A stretch of 64,000 nt of DNA from Shewanella sp. OPT22 (GCF_004168585.1 NZ_PGVH01000043.1:382755-446754); one strand, 5' to 3'; positions 25,775 through 38,142 are shown, counted from the stretch's first letter. Notes: a model not told the origin generated them from the letters alone. Program-made: numbers and translations.

Positions 25775-26251
25775 ATGGCAGAACTGAAACAAATTCACAT
25801 CTATACTGACGGATCTTGTTTAGGAAACCCTGGTCCAGGCGGTTATGGTGTTGTAATGAACTATAAACAACATCGAAAAGAGTTGAGCGGCGGTTTCGTG
25901 CTCACCACAAACAATAGAATGGAGTTGTTAGCACCAATCGTCGCACTAGAGTCGCTAAAAGAAAAGTGTGATGTCGTATTAACCAGTGATAGTCAATATA
26001 TGCGTCAAGGCATTACTCAATGGATTCATGGATGGAAAAAGAAGAACTGGATGACATCCAATAAAAAGCCAGTTAAAAATGTCGATTTATGGAAACGTCT
26101 TGATGTCGTTGCTCAAAAGCACGATATTGATTGGAAATGGGTAAAAGGTCACTCTGGTCATCCTGAAAACGAAAGATGCGATGATTTAGCAAGAAATGCA
26201 GCTGAAGCCTCACCTTCTGAGATTGATGAAGGCTATCAACCTACCGATTAA
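25775..26251 (+). CDS. rnhA: ribonuclease HI
   Basis: 158 residues. Catalytic acids are all visible: Asp12 ([15 protein letters not shown]), Glu in NNRMELLAP, Asp in [12 protein letters not shown] and the final Asp in [12 protein letters not shown]. The basic protrusion ([16 protein letters not shown]) that helps substrate binding is present. It cleaves RNA in RNA-DNA hybrids. ATG 25775 is the start; the longer open frame from 25622 overlaps dnaQ and lacks family homology. Divergent from dnaQ; the stop overlaps the end of the convergent methyltransferase gene by 4 bases. Confidence 0.95.
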   Translation: MAELKQIHIYTDGSCLGNPGPGGYGVVMNYKQHRKELSGGFVLTTNNRMELLAPIVALESLKEKCDVVLTSDSQYMRQGITQWIHGWKKKNWMTSNKKPVKNVDLWKRLDVVAQKHDIDWKWVKGHSGHPENERCDDLARNAAEASPSEIDEGYQPTD

Positions 26252-26958
26252 TCTTCCAACCTAGGTACTCTTCCCGCTGAAGGTGCTGTAGCCCAATTCG
26301 GTGCTCTTTTCTTTTTCCAAGCTTTTGATGGAGTTAAAGGGCACTCTAGTTTTTTAGCATTTAAAATATAAAATGAGCCTACTTGAGGAATCCAATCTTC
26401 AAGCATATTTTGCCAAAGACTGTAGTCAGAGTACTTCCCTATTAATGGGTGATAAATCGCTTTTTTCTCTTCAACCACCTGATACCCCAAAACTTCTAGC
26501 CAATCTCTTACTCTATGAGAGGTAAAAAACCTGCCATTCCATGGGTATGCATGCTTACGTTTAGGAACCAATTTACCGAAGCTCAACATGCTCATAGGGT
26601 TGCAACCAATGAGGTATAAATGCCCACCTGATACTTGAATACGGTTAATCTCTCTTAAAATTTTAAAAGGATTTGCCTCATATTCTAAAAGTAAAGAACA
26701 AACAATTGAATCGATTGAGCTCGTTTCAATCGGTAAATGGGTGTATTCACAAATAGCATGCGCTAATGGTTTATCACTCAGGGATAATTGATTCGGTATA
26801 GAAGAATGATGTGTATTAATTTCAGTAGAAAGCCGTCCGATTTTAAGTAAATGATAACCAAAAGATTGACTCAACATTGGCGATAGAGCCTGTTCTATAT
26901 TTTGCTTTAACAACTCACCATGCGGGAGTTCAATCCATGAATTTGGCTTATTATGCAT
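26248..26958 (-). CDS. YafS-like class I methyltransferase
   Basis: 236 residues. The usual SAM motif I is degraded ([13 protein letters not shown]), but [46 protein letters not shown] matches motifs IV to VI of methyltransferase-like proteins, and [23 protein letters not shown] is typical of YafS-type proteins found next to gloB and rnhA. The C-terminus is basic and proline-rich. Substrate unknown, and the weak SAM site makes activity uncertain. Divergent from gloB. Confidence 0.75.
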   Translation of the reverse strand: MHNKPNSWIELPHGELLKQNIEQALSPMLSQSFGYHLLKIGRLSTEINTHHSSIPNQLSLSDKPLAHAICEYTHLPIETSSIDSIVCSLLLEYEANPFKILREINRIQVSGGHLYLIGCNPMSMLSFGKLVPKRKHAYPWNGRFFTSHRVRDWLEVLGYQVVEEKKAIYHPLIGKYSDYSLWQNMLEDWIPQVGSFYILNAKKLECPLTPSKAWKKKRAPNWATAPSAGRVPRLED

Positions 26959-27078
26959 AAATGCCTACTGAAACCGATTTCCAAATAGCTTAAATTTAAA
27001 GAATACTCTAGTTTACTTTAAATTGTTATGTACACTGTGGTTATAGCAATATTTTAATCATAAACACAAGTGATGAGC

Positions 27079-27861
27079 ATGTTTGAAGTAAAAAGTATTC
27101 CTGCATTTAATGATAATTATATATGGTGCATCGTCACCCCCAGCAATACTGCATATGTAGTCGACCCTGGTACTTCTGAACCCGTTATTAAGTTTATTGA
27201 AGATAACAATCTAACATTAACAGGTATTTTAGTTACCCATCACCATCATGATCACATTGGTGGGATAAATGATTTACAAAAATACGCTGGTAATCAACTT
27301 GTTGTTTACGGACCTGACTCGAAGCACATTTCAGAAATCACACACAAAGTGTCTGAAGCTGACTGTTTTAAACTTAAAAATATTGAAGAGGAAATAGAAA
27401 TAGAGGTACTGGAGATTCCAGGTCATACACTTGATCACATTGCATACATGATCGATGGTCATTTATTTTGTGGTGATACATTATTCAGTGCTGGCTGTGG
27501 TCGTATTTTTGAAGGAACAGCAAGTCAAATGTATTTTGCACTTCAAAAATTAGCCCGATTACCCATTTCAACTTTAGTATATCCCGCGCACGAGTACACA
27601 TTGAGTAATCTAAAGTTCGCCATTGAAGTTGATGAGCAAAATGAAAGGTTAAATGAATATATTTTAAAATGTGAGCAATTGCGAAGAAGTAATATCCCAA
27701 CACTTCCAACAACGATAGAAACTGAAATTGCCATTAATCCATTTTTACGTTCAGACGATAAAGCGATTTCAGAAAAATTAATGTTCCAATTTCCTGAATC
27801 CCCTCAACAAGATGTAATCAGCCGGTTTGCAACACTAAGAAAATGGAAAGACAACTTCTAG
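27079..27861 (+). CDS. gloB: hydroxyacylglutathione hydrolase (glyoxalase II)
   Basis: About 260 residues, metallo-beta-lactamase fold. The binuclear zinc motif THHHHDHIGG, then IPGHTLDHIAY, LFCGDTLFSAGCGRIFEG and VYPAHEYTLSNLKFA are those of GloB. It hydrolyses S-lactoylglutathione to lactate and glutathione in methylglyoxal detoxification. ATG 27079 (MFEVKSIPAFNDNY) matches the E. coli start; GTG 27070 and ATG 27073 are alternatives in the same frame. mltD follows after 59 bases in the same direction, as in Shewanella. Confidence 0.93.
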   Translation: MFEVKSIPAFNDNYIWCIVTPSNTAYVVDPGTSEPVIKFIEDNNLTLTGILVTHHHHDHIGGINDLQKYAGNQLVVYGPDSKHISEITHKVSEADCFKLKNIEEEIEIEVLEIPGHTLDHIAYMIDGHLFCGDTLFSAGCGRIFEGTASQMYFALQKLARLPISTLVYPAHEYTLSNLKFAIEVDEQNERLNEYILKCEQLRRSNIPTLPTTIETEIAINPFLRSDDKAISEKLMFQFPESPQQDVISRFATLRKWKDNF

Positions 27862-27920
27862 CATATAGAGTAGTATGCTTAACTTTAAATCAATTATAAG
27901 CCTAGGGAATAAATCTATTT

Positions 27921-29474
27921 ATGAGATTTTCGCACTACTTCCTTACAGGATGTTTTACAGTACTTGCGGGCTGTCAATCCGTTCCAACACAATTAAATAA
28001 GCCAACGACTGTTATTGAACAGCCTTTAGCAGAAGCAGAATCTCGACCAGATCTCTCTACAGATATTGAACAAACACAAATGACTATTGATGTTTGGGAA
28101 AGGCTTCGTTTGGGCCTGGATATGCCTGTACCAGATAAAAAACTGGTAAACCAATATCGTAATTGGTACTTAAAACACCAAAAGCATATTTTAAGAGTTA
28201 CAGATCGTGCACACCCTTATATGTACATGATCATTGAGGAGTTGGAAAAAAGAAATCTCCCTCTCGAACTCGCATTACTGCCTTTTGTTGAAAGTTCTTT
28301 TGACCCATTTGCTTATTCTCATGGCTCAGCCTCTGGACTGTGGCAATTTACATCACCGATGGCCAGACACTTCGGTTTAAAAATTGATTGGTGGTATGAC
28401 GGCAGAAGAGATGTTCACGCTTCAACCATAGCTGCGCTGGATTTTCTCGAATATTTATACAAAAAAACCAACCAAAATTGGTTATATGCTATCGCAGCAT
28501 ATAATACCGGCGAAGGTCGAGTTTTAAGAGCAGTTAAAAGAAACAAAAGAAAAGGAATGAATACCGATTTCTGGTCTCTTGATTTACCAACAGAAACTGA
28601 GCGATATGTTCCTCAGCTACTCGCTTTGGCGGACATCATTAAGCACTCAGAAAAGTATGGCATTAAGTTATCACCGATTCCGAACGACCCACAAATCAGA
28701 GTCGTGAAAGTTAAACACCAGATGGATTTAGCTGTAGCAGCTGATTATGCAGGCCTAACAACGAAAGAATTGCACCAGTACAACCCTGGCTATAATCGCT
28801 GGGCTACGGGTCCAAAAGGTCCACATACCTTTGTATTACCACTTGAAAGTGCTGATGAGTTCGAACTTGCTCTTAACGAAACGTCGCCTGAAGATCACAT
28901 GAAGTGGCAGCGATATAAAATCAAGAGTGGCGATAATATTGGCGTTATTGCTAAACGTTTTAATACAACACCTTCAGTAATTAAATCAGTTAACCGTATT
29001 CAAGGTAATACAATCATTGCAGGTAAACATTTATTAATTCCTGTTGCTACGAAAGATTTAAGCCACTACACATTAACGGCGAAAGCCCGTTTAGAGCGCA
29101 AACAGAATATAAAGCGCGGTGATTATAAAGTTAATCACAATGTTCAGTCTGGTGAATCGCTATGGACAATTGCTAGAAAATACAGCGTTAAAACTTCACA
29201 ACTTGCTCGTTGGAACAACATGGCACCAAAAGATCCGCTGAGAGCGGGTAAGAAACTCGTTGTTTGGCAAAAAGGAGCTGCGGTTCAATCTAAAAGTGTC
29301 ATCCGTAATATTAATTACAAAGTAAGAAATGGTGACTCGCTAGCAAGAATTGCAGATAAGTTTAATGTACGTATCAGTGACTTATTAAAGTGGAATCAAT
29401 TAGACGCTAAAGAATATTTACAACCAGGCCAAATGCTGAACTTGTATGTTGATGTGACTAACTTCTCTTCATAA
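27921..29474 (+). CDS. mltD: membrane-bound lytic murein transglycosylase D
   Basis: 517 residues. Lipoprotein signal peptide with lipobox LAGC (Cys18), so outer-membrane anchored by the lack of an avoidance residue. An SLT domain spans about residues 105-230, with catalytic Glu124 (LLPFVESSFDPFAYS) and GLWQFTSPMARHFGLK. Three LysM repeats start near 330, 405 and 464 (YKIKSGDNIGVIAKRF, HNVQSGESLWTIARKY, YKVRNGDSLARIADKF), which bind peptidoglycan. It cleaves glycan strands leaving 1,6-anhydromuramic ends. Follows gloB; terminator immediately downstream. Confidence 0.95.
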   Translation: MRFSHYFLTGCFTVLAGCQSVPTQLNKPTTVIEQPLAEAESRPDLSTDIEQTQMTIDVWERLRLGLDMPVPDKKLVNQYRNWYLKHQKHILRVTDRAHPYMYMIIEELEKRNLPLELALLPFVESSFDPFAYSHGSASGLWQFTSPMARHFGLKIDWWYDGRRDVHASTIAALDFLEYLYKKTNQNWLYAIAAYNTGEGRVLRAVKRNKRKGMNTDFWSLDLPTETERYVPQLLALADIIKHSEKYGIKLSPIPNDPQIRVVKVKHQMDLAVAADYAGLTTKELHQYNPGYNRWATGPKGPHTFVLPLESADEFELALNETSPEDHMKWQRYKIKSGDNIGVIAKRFNTTPSVIKSVNRIQGNTIIAGKHLLIPVATKDLSHYTLTAKARLERKQNIKRGDYKVNHNVQSGESLWTIARKYSVKTSQLARWNNMAPKDPLRAGKKLVVWQKGAAVQSKSVIRNINYKVRNGDSLARIADKFNVRISDLLKWNQLDAKEYLQPGQMLNLYVDVTNFSS

Positions 29475-29485
29475 TATTTTAAGTT

Positions 29486-29512
29486 AAGCCCGCTCTATCC
29501 TGAAGCGGGCTT
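29486..29512 (+). terminator. terminator of mltD
   Basis: AAGCCCGCT/AGCGGGCTT hairpin 12 bases after the stop, followed by TTGTATTT. Confidence 0.7.
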
Positions 29513-29586
29513 GTATTTAGAGTGTGCTAATTCTCAGCCTTTCATTCTGAATTTCGTTTACCTTCTGTTCATTATAAACAAGTCAA

Positions 29587-29612
29587 AAAAAACGCCACGT
29601 TAAGTGGCGTTT
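29587..29612 (-). terminator. terminator of the uvrY-uvrC-pgsA operon
   Basis: AAACGCCAC/GTGGCGTTT hairpin, followed on the minus strand by a run of Ts (plus-strand A-run 29585-29592). Confidence 0.85.
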
Positions 29613-29621
29613 CGTAACTCT

Positions 29622-30170
29622 TTATTCTGCGGTTAAATCTTTCCAAGCGGCCATGATATAAGCCAACATAGACCAGAAAGTGAGAACAGCTGCTACATAA
29701 AGCAAAGCGTAAGCTAAATAGACCATAAAATCACTTTGCTTCCAGATAAGACCGATAATGGCTATCATCTGGAATGCTGTTTTATATTTGCCTATCCAAG
29801 AAACGGCGACAGTACCTCTTTTGCCAATTTCAGCCATCCACTCTCGAAGAGCAGAAATCACAATCTCGCGCCCAATCATAATGATTGCAGGAATTGTTAA
29901 CCAAACTGATGAGTATTGTTCAACTAATAAAACTAAAGCCAATGCGACCATTAATTTATCGGCGACGGGATCTAAAAACGCACCAAAGCGGGTTGATTGC
30001 TTCAACTTTCTAGCAGCATAACCATCAAGTGCATCAGTAATTGCAGCTAACCAAAAAGCAAATGCGGCAGCAAAAGGCGCCCATGTAAAAGGTAAATAGA
30101 ATAGAACAATGAAGACTGGAACTAGGAATAATCTGAAAAGTGTCAGTGCTATGGGTACATTAAACGGCAT
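29622..30170 (-). CDS. pgsA: phosphatidylglycerophosphate synthase
   Basis: 182 residues with about five membrane helices. CDP-alcohol phosphotransferase motif D-G-x2-A-R-x8-G-x3-D-x3-D is complete: [23 protein letters not shown]. The enzyme joins CDP-diacylglycerol and glycerol 3-phosphate at the inner membrane, the committed step to phosphatidylglycerol and cardiolipin. ATG 30170 ([13 protein letters not shown]) fits the E. coli N-terminus; the frame extends upstream to a TTG overlapping the uvrC stop. Last gene of the uvrY-uvrC-pgsA operon, terminator downstream. Confidence 0.94.
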   Translation of the reverse strand: MPFNVPIALTLFRLFLVPVFIVLFYLPFTWAPFAAAFAFWLAAITDALDGYAARKLKQSTRFGAFLDPVADKLMVALALVLLVEQYSSVWLTIPAIIMIGREIVISALREWMAEIGKRGTVAVSWIGKYKTAFQMIAIIGLIWKQSDFMVYLAYALLYVAAVLTFWSMLAYIMAAWKDLTAE

Positions 30171-30217
30171 TATTACATCACTAGTTAGAAAGTTATAGCA
30201 ATCTTGCCTGATTTTTA

Positions 30218-32047
30218 TCAACCCCGCAATGCATCATGAATCGTTTGCGCCATTTCTGCGCTAATTCCAGGGACTTTTGCTAATTCGGCCACGCTTGCCC
30301 CTTTAACTTCCTGTATTCCTCCTAGAAATTGTAAGAGTGCTTTGCGGCGTTTAGGACCTACACCAGGAATATTTTCTAATGTAGACGTTCGACGAGCTTT
30401 TTGCCTCTTTCCTCTATGCCCAGTAATAGCAAAGCGATGAGACTCATCACGGATGTGTTGGATTAAATGTAAGGCTGGAGAATCAGCACTAAGATTAAAC
30501 TCTATCTCACTGCCGCCATATATCATCGTTTCTAACCCAGGTTTACGTCCTTCACCTTTTGCGACACCGATTAAAGTAGGTATATTATCTAAATCGTTAA
30601 ACTTTTCATTGACGATTTTTTGTGCGCACCGTAACTGCCCTATTCCACCATCAATAAAAAGAATATCTGGTACTTTTGCTTCTGCTGTTACTTTGTCAAA
30701 TCTTCTTCTTACAGCTTGTGACATTGCAGCATAATCATCACCTGGGGTGATTCCAGAGATATTATATTTTCGGTACTCTGCCTTGTCAGGACCTTCTCGA
30801 TTAAATACCACACAAGATGCGACCGTATTTTCCCCCATGGTATGGCTTATATCGAAACATTCCATCCGAGTAATTTGTTGAGTCGCCTCTATCGTTTCTT
30901 CAAGCAAATTAAATCGACGTTCTACGGTATCTTTGTGGCTTAAACGTGTTTGCACTGCATTATTAGCATTGGTTTGCGCTAATTTTAAAAAGTTAAATCT
31001 ATCGCCACGAACATTCGTTTTGATGGTAACTTTCTTTTCTGCTGACTCTGATATGACTTTCTCCAGATCTTTGCTTTCTTCGAGCACTTCAGAAAGTAAG
31101 ATTTCACTTGGGATCGTCCTTTGAATATCATGATTAAGATAGTATTGCGTCAAAAATGAATAAAGGACTTCTTGAATAACCGTTTGCTTTGGTACATCAG
31201 GAAAGTAGCTTCGACTTCCAAAAACTTTACCATCTCGGATAAATAAAATGTGGAAACAAGCAATGTCTTTCAAATAAGAAACACCAATCACATCCATGTT
31301 TCCATGTGTCGATGAGACCTCTTGTTGTTCCGCCACTCTTCTTAATGCCGTAATTTGGTCTCGAAAAATAGCAGCTTTCTCATAGTTGAAATCTACAGCA
31401 GCCTGTTCCATCTTTGATACAAGATCAGTCATAACCTGCTGGTCTTTACCTTTTAGGAATAATTCAACTAAGCGAACTTGCTCTGAATAATCCTGTTCAT
31501 TGATTTTATCGACACAAGGACCACTGCAACGTTTAAGTTGATATTGTAAACATGGACGAGAACGCGCTTTATAGTAAATATCAGTGCATTGACGAACAGG
31601 AAATATTTTCTGAAGTAAATGTAGGCTTTCTCTTACAGCGCCACCGTTAGGGTACGGCCCAAAATATTGCCCTTTTTCTCGCCTAGCACCTCGATGATAA
31701 GCAAGACGTGGGTGCTTGTGCTTACTGAGAAAAATGTAAGGGTATGACTTGTCATCACGAAGCAGAACATTATATTTTGGCATGTAGTGCTTAATATAAT
31801 CATGCTCAAGAATTAATGCGTCTGTTTCACTGTGAGTCACCGTAACATCAATGCTTCTAATGTGACTGACTAAAGCTTCTGTTTTTACACTTCCTACATT
31901 TTTTCTGAAATAGGAAGTTAAACGCTTTTTGAGATCCTTTGCTTTTCCGACATAAATGACTTCACCTTTATCATCATACATTCTATAAACTCCGGCTTGT
32001 TCTGAAACCGTTTTTAAGAATGCTTTTGAGTCAAATAGCGAAGTCAT
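30218..32047 (-). CDS. uvrC: excinuclease ABC subunit C
   Basis: About 609 residues, full length. GIY-YIG nuclease domain first ([25 protein letters not shown]), cysteine cluster ([14 protein letters not shown]), UVR domain ([14 protein letters not shown]), RNase H-like 5' nuclease domain ([28 protein letters not shown]), and C-terminal helix-hairpin-helix repeats. UvrC makes both incisions in nucleotide excision repair. ATG 32047 ([12 protein letters not shown]) matches known starts; a TTG at 32065 abuts uvrY. Linked to uvrY by 18 bases, as across gammaproteobacteria. Confidence 0.95.
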   Translation of the reverse strand: MTSLFDSKAFLKTVSEQAGVYRMYDDKGEVIYVGKAKDLKKRLTSYFRKNVGSVKTEALVSHIRSIDVTVTHSETDALILEHDYIKHYMPKYNVLLRDDKSYPYIFLSKHKHPRLAYHRGARREKGQYFGPYPNGGAVRESLHLLQKIFPVRQCTDIYYKARSRPCLQYQLKRCSGPCVDKINEQDYSEQVRLVELFLKGKDQQVMTDLVSKMEQAAVDFNYEKAAIFRDQITALRRVAEQQEVSSTHGNMDVIGVSYLKDIACFHILFIRDGKVFGSRSYFPDVPKQTVIQEVLYSFLTQYYLNHDIQRTIPSEILLSEVLEESKDLEKVISESAEKKVTIKTNVRGDRFNFLKLAQTNANNAVQTRLSHKDTVERRFNLLEETIEATQQITRMECFDISHTMGENTVASCVVFNREGPDKAEYRKYNISGITPGDDYAAMSQAVRRRFDKVTAEAKVPDILFIDGGIGQLRCAQKIVNEKFNDLDNIPTLIGVAKGEGRKPGLETMIYGGSEIEFNLSADSPALHLIQHIRDESHRFAITGHRGKRQKARRTSTLENIPGVGPKRRKALLQFLGGIQEVKGASVAELAKVPGISAEMAQTIHDALRG

Positions 32048-32065
32048 TGGTAATTTATGTATCAA

Positions 32066-32710
32066 TTAAAATTGAGTGGTATCTAACATTTTATAACGAA
32101 TAGCTAAACGAGTAAGTTCAACATCACCACTGATACTTAATTTATCAAACAAACGATATCGATAACTGTTTACTGTTTTAGGGCTTAAATTGAGTCGCTC
32201 TGAGATATCATTCACCTTCTCACCATTCGTAATCATCATCATGATCTGTAATTCACGCTCAGAAAGTGAAGTGAAAGGGTTTTCGTCTGAATGCGAAACT
32301 TGATTTAATGCCATCTTCTGGGCAATGTCAGGTGCTAAGTACCTTTGACCGTGTGCCACTTGTCGAATGGCATTCACTACTTCAGTCGGAGAGGAGTTCT
32401 TGGTTAGATAACCAGAGGCACCAGCTTGCATTACCTTGGTAGGAAGTGGATCTTCCGCGTGAATCGTTAATACGATAATTTTAACATGAGGTTGGTAACG
32501 CATTATTTTCTTGGTTGCTTCAAGCCCCCCCATCCCAGGCATATTCATGTCCATTAGGATTACATCGGCTTCATTTTGACGAGCCCATGCTACAGCAATT
32601 TCTCCGTCAGGTGCTTCTCCGACAACGTCAAATGACTTTTCGTCTTCAAGAATACGGCGAATTCCAGTCCGTACAATTTCATGATCATCAACAAGATATA
32701 CTTTTATCAA
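32066..32710 (-). CDS. uvrY: GacA/UvrY-type response regulator
   Basis: 214 residues. Receiver domain with acid pocket VDDHEIV, phospho-acceptor Asp54 (VILMDMNMPGMGG), Thr in LTIHAED and Lys in YLTKNSS; then a LuxR-type helix-turn-helix (LSERELQIMMMITNGEKVNDISERLNLSPKTVNSYRYRLFDKL). GacA/UvrY pairs with the BarA/GacS kinase and drives Csr/Rsm small RNAs controlling carbon flux, motility and secondary metabolism. The kinase is not in the window. The start is TTG 32710 with AAAGGA upstream; the N-terminus MIKVYLVDDH fits the family. Confidence 0.92.
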   Translation of the reverse strand: MIKVYLVDDHEIVRTGIRRILEDEKSFDVVGEAPDGEIAVAWARQNEADVILMDMNMPGMGGLEATKKIMRYQPHVKIIVLTIHAEDPLPTKVMQAGASGYLTKNSSPTEVVNAIRQVAHGQRYLAPDIAQKMALNQVSHSDENPFTSLSERELQIMMMITNGEKVNDISERLNLSPKTVNSYRYRLFDKLSISGDVELTRLAIRYKMLDTTQF

Positions 32711-32893
32711 ACTTAGCAGTCCTTTAACTCAATATGGGGAAATGCTTTGAAGGCGACAACAATCTATCCTATATAAGCGTCATAATGAAGTAATAAATGA
32801 CTTAAACTTTTTTTCGGTTAAATTCTATTCATTCAATAACATAATTGCCTTCAGAACCTGGTTTGTATGTTCGGCCTCTTACAAATAAATAAT

Positions 32894-32929
32894 AAAAATG
32901 CGATGATTTATTTTATCTCGCATTTTTTT
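32894..32929 (+). terminator. terminator-like hairpin just ahead of the PfkB kinase gene
   Basis: AAAAATGCGA (32894-32903) and TCGCATTTTT (32918-32927) followed by two more Ts, 8 bases before the kinase ATG at 32938. No plus-strand gene ends upstream, so it may be a leader attenuator or translation-blocking hairpin rather than a read-through stop. Confidence 0.6.
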
Positions 32930-32937
32930 AAGATTTC

Positions 32938-33786
32938 ATGGCCAATATATTACTCATTGCGAATTTAAATTGTGATCGTGTTCTCCACCTTGATAAACCC
33001 ATTCATTTAGGTGGCCGCTTTTTATATGAAGATTCAGGTCGCAGAATTGGTGGCGGTGGCTCCAATACTGGAATAAGTCTAGTAATGGCATCTCATAAGG
33101 TCGGTTTAATCACTGAAGTAGGGAGTGACAATACAGGCCATTGGCTTGTTCAAGCCGCACATGAACATGGAATGCAAACGGATTTAATTCAACACAGAGC
33201 TGGTGACACTCAAGAACTCTTGTTGTTAGTTACACCTGATGGTGAAAGAACCATTATCAGACCCAATAGACCATTATTCGAGCTAGGAATCCCACCAAAA
33301 TTTTCTGAAACAGACGCTGTATATGTTAACTCTTCGGCGCAAGGCATAAATAGCTGGTGTAAAATAGCGCTCAATCAATGCCTTGTTGTTGCACAGCTCG
33401 GAAAGGATGAACGAAAACGCCCTTGTCATGTGTTGATTGCATCGGCCACTGATATGTTAGGTCGTACTCATGGTGAATTTTGGGAGTATGGTTATAGTAT
33501 CGCCGGGAGTTCACTTAAATATTTTATTGTTACTAATGGTGAACATGGTGCGACGGTCTACACATCAGATATGAGAGAATCCGTTCGAGCGGTAAAAACT
33601 GAAGTCATCGATGCAACAGGTGCTGGAGATGCCTATGCTGCTGGCTTAATCCACGGGCTCGTTAATGAAAGAAGCATTATTGAAGCCATGCAAGAAGCCG
33701 CTAACTGGGCAGCCTGTGCCGTAGCAACCGATTCTTCAATCCCAGGAGAAAAGTTAGAGAGATACTTATCTGATGTATACCCATGA
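32938..33786 (+). CDS. PfkB-family carbohydrate kinase
   Basis: 282 residues with the ribokinase fold: N-terminal NLNCDRVLHLDKPIHLGG, the sugar-binding GGGGSNTG, and the C-terminal DATGAGDAYAAGLIHGL, with catalytic Asp231 in the anion-hole motif GAGD. The specific sugar or nucleoside is not readable; no transport or metabolic partner genes flank it. The last codons and stop (TAC CCA TGA) lie inside the left terminal repeat of a structured element, so the original C-terminus may have been altered. A terminator-like hairpin lies directly upstream of the start. Confidence 0.85.
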   Translation: MANILLIANLNCDRVLHLDKPIHLGGRFLYEDSGRRIGGGGSNTGISLVMASHKVGLITEVGSDNTGHWLVQAAHEHGMQTDLIQHRAGDTQELLLLVTPDGERTIIRPNRPLFELGIPPKFSETDAVYVNSSAQGINSWCKIALNQCLVVAQLGKDERKRPCHVLIASATDMLGRTHGEFWEYGYSIAGSSLKYFIVTNGEHGATVYTSDMRESVRAVKTEVIDATGAGDAYAAGLIHGLVNERSIIEAMQEAANWAACAVATDSSIPGEKLERYLSDVYP

Positions 33787-34042
33787 CACTTGAAGATGCA
33801 TGTTTCAGGACGTTTTCAGCGCCAATTCTTTGAGGCGCATTAGCGAAGGAACATCGGGATTCTTTCAAGCTAATGTAACAAAGAAGAATTGGCGCTGAGA
33901 AGTCCGCACAGTGCGAGTTGCACAGCTTGTTACTCTGTGTTGCCAGCGCTAACAATAGCTCGCTATTGCCGCACACTGTCGCCTTGATTAACAAGCTGTG
34001 CATTCTCGCTGAAATCGAGCATCTTCAGGTATCATGGGTATA
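33776..34042. mobile_element. MITE-like structured element with terminal inverted repeats
   Basis: The ends are inverted repeats matching at 22 of 24 positions: TATACCCATGACACTTGAAG (from 33776) and CTTCAGGTATCATGGGTATA (to 34042). Inside are a long stem (TCAGCGCCAATTCTT ... AAGAATTGGCGCTGA), a perfect 14-bp pair (TGCACAGCTTGTTA ... TAACAAGCTGTGCA) and a CAATAGC/GCTATTG hairpin. No coding capacity. Ends in TA, so a TA target duplication (IS630/mariner type) is possible but cannot be proven. Confidence 0.65.
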
Positions 34043-34067
34043 AATACTCTCATTTGGATTCTGAGCC

Positions 34068-36086
<2,019 letters not shown>

Positions 36087-36251
36087 TTAAACACCCTTTT
36101 TAAACGACTGATTGAATTATTATGTTCAATAACATAGCCTGTACTATCGCTAACCTCAAGTTTGATTTATTAAAATCAGTTACAATTGAATTTAGAGATT
36201 TTTTTTAATTTAAAGTAGCATTTAGCTAATATTTTCAATAAGGGAGTGGCC

Positions 36252-38111
36252 ATGTCCACTAAGAAGCCTCTAACAACTAAAAATACATTGAAGTTGATTT
36301 GGAGTGTAATTAACTTCATCCGTCAGCTCGTACTGAATATTGTTTTCTTTCCGCTACTTTTTATAGGGCTAATTTTAGCCGTATTTGCTTTAAGTTCTGA
36401 TGAGCCGATTACTGTCGAAGATGGTTCAGCTTTAGTCTTAAACTTAAATGGCCAAATTGTTGACCAAAAACATTATGTTGATCCGATTGAAGCTGCCATT
36501 ATTGAAAGTAAAGGTGGGGCAAAACAGTCTGAAACTTTGCTTTCAGATGTTATTTACGTCATCAATAATGCTGCTCATGATAATCGTATTAAAGCGATCG
36601 TTTTAGACGTTTCTGGCATGAGAGGCGCAGGAATCAGTAAAACTGAAGCCATCGGTAACGCTCTGGCTAAGTTTAAAGAAACAGGTAAAAAGATTTATGC
36701 TGTTGGTGACTATTACAACCAGCAACAGTATTTGCTTGCAAGCTACGCAGATAAAATTTATTTGAATCCCCAGGGAAATGTCTCTCTCGAGGGTATTGGC
36801 ATTTACAGATTATTTTATAAGTCTGCATTAGAAAAACTTAAAATCACGACACATGTATATCGTGTTGGTACATTTAAATCTGCAGTAGAGCCTTACATTC
36901 GAGATGATATGTCTCCTGCTGCGAAAGAAGCTAACCAGGTTCTCATTAATGATTTATGGTCAAGCTACGCAAAAGTAATTTCAACTAATCGCAATATAAA
37001 AGCAGAAAATCTTGTTCTGTCGCCTAAAGATTATCTTAAAGAGTTAGATTCTGTTGATGGTGATGATGCGAAGTTGACCGTCAACCGTAAACTCGTGGAT
37101 GAAATTGCGACATCAGAGCAAATACGCCTTGCGATGATCAAAGAATTCGGCAAAGCTGACTCTGGCCATTCATATAACAACATTGACTTTAATGATTACC
37201 TATCCGTTGTAAAACCTAAGCACAATATCATTCTAGGTGATGCCGTTGGTATCGTCGTCGCAAAAGGCACGATTCTAAATGGTGCTCAACAACCTGGTAA
37301 TATCGGTGGCACCAGCACATCGGAATTATTGAGAAAAGCACGTTTTGATAGCAAAATTAAGGCTGTGGTTTTACGCGTTGATAGCCCTGGTGGTAGTGCA
37401 TTTGCTTCAGAACAAATTCGCCAACAAATATTAGCATTAAAGGCAGCTGGTAAACCTGTGGTAGTCAGTATGGGCAGTTATGCTGCTTCTGGCGGTTATT
37501 GGATTTCTGCTAGTTCAGATTATATTTATGCAACACCAACAACGCTTACTGGCTCGATTGGTGTGTTCGGTATGATCAACACTTATGAAAATGCGGCTAA
37601 CTATTTAGGTGTTCACACTGATGGCGTTGCAACATCTGACTGGCCTTCTGCGTCTGTAACCAATGGCATTTCTCCTGCTATCGGTAAAGTCATTCAGCGT
37701 GGTGTTGAACATAACTACCATAATTTTATTTCTTTAGTTGCTAATGAAAGAAACATGTCACTTAAAGACGTTGATAAAATAGCTCAAGGACGTGTGTGGA
37801 CCGGTAAGCGTGCTCTTAATTTGGGGCTTGTAGACGCAATCGGAGGTATGGCTGATGCTGTGACTAAGGCTGCTGAATTAGCTAAACTAAAATCGTACGA
37901 TACTGAAGTTATCGAGAAGGAACTTTCTCCAGAACAGTTATTTATGCAAGAGCTTTTTGCTCAAGCTTCAGTATATCTTCCAGAGACAAGCGCTAAAGAG
38001 TCACTGCTCAATAAACTAATTGGCAATATAGATACAAGTTTGACTCAACTATCCAAGTTTGATGATCCTAATAATATCTACCTGCTTTGTGAAAGTTGTA
38101 ATGTCCAATAG
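36252..38111 (+). CDS. sppA: signal peptide peptidase SppA, 67K type
   Basis: About 619 residues, two tandem ClpP-like halves. One N-terminal membrane helix (LVLNIVFFPLLFIGLILAVF). The serine-lysine dyad is present: Lys209 in the first half (YRVGTFKSAVEPY) and Ser413 in the second (MGSYAASGGYWIS). SppA digests cleaved signal peptides in the inner membrane, periplasmic face. AGGGAG lies 5 bases before ATG 36252, which beats the GTG at 36246. Strong terminator downstream, so ansA is separately transcribed despite same strand. Confidence 0.94.
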   Translation: MSTKKPLTTKNTLKLIWSVINFIRQLVLNIVFFPLLFIGLILAVFALSSDEPITVEDGSALVLNLNGQIVDQKHYVDPIEAAIIESKGGAKQSETLLSDVIYVINNAAHDNRIKAIVLDVSGMRGAGISKTEAIGNALAKFKETGKKIYAVGDYYNQQQYLLASYADKIYLNPQGNVSLEGIGIYRLFYKSALEKLKITTHVYRVGTFKSAVEPYIRDDMSPAAKEANQVLINDLWSSYAKVISTNRNIKAENLVLSPKDYLKELDSVDGDDAKLTVNRKLVDEIATSEQIRLAMIKEFGKADSGHSYNNIDFNDYLSVVKPKHNIILGDAVGIVVAKGTILNGAQQPGNIGGTSTSELLRKARFDSKIKAVVLRVDSPGGSAFASEQIRQQILALKAAGKPVVVSMGSYAASGGYWISASSDYIYATPTTLTGSIGVFGMINTYENAANYLGVHTDGVATSDWPSASVTNGISPAIGKVIQRGVEHNYHNFISLVANERNMSLKDVDKIAQGRVWTGKRALNLGLVDAIGGMADAVTKAAELAKLKSYDTEVIEKELSPEQLFMQELFAQASVYLPETSAKESLLNKLIGNIDTSLTQLSKFDDPNNIYLLCESCNVQ

Positions 38112-38142
38112 TTTAACTTCTTTTTTTCAAAAATAGTTTCTT

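Noticed and set aside
33701-34003. 100-codon minus-strand frame over the structured element
   Set aside because: It covers the kinase end and the inverted repeats; composition reflects the palindromes, with no ribosome site.
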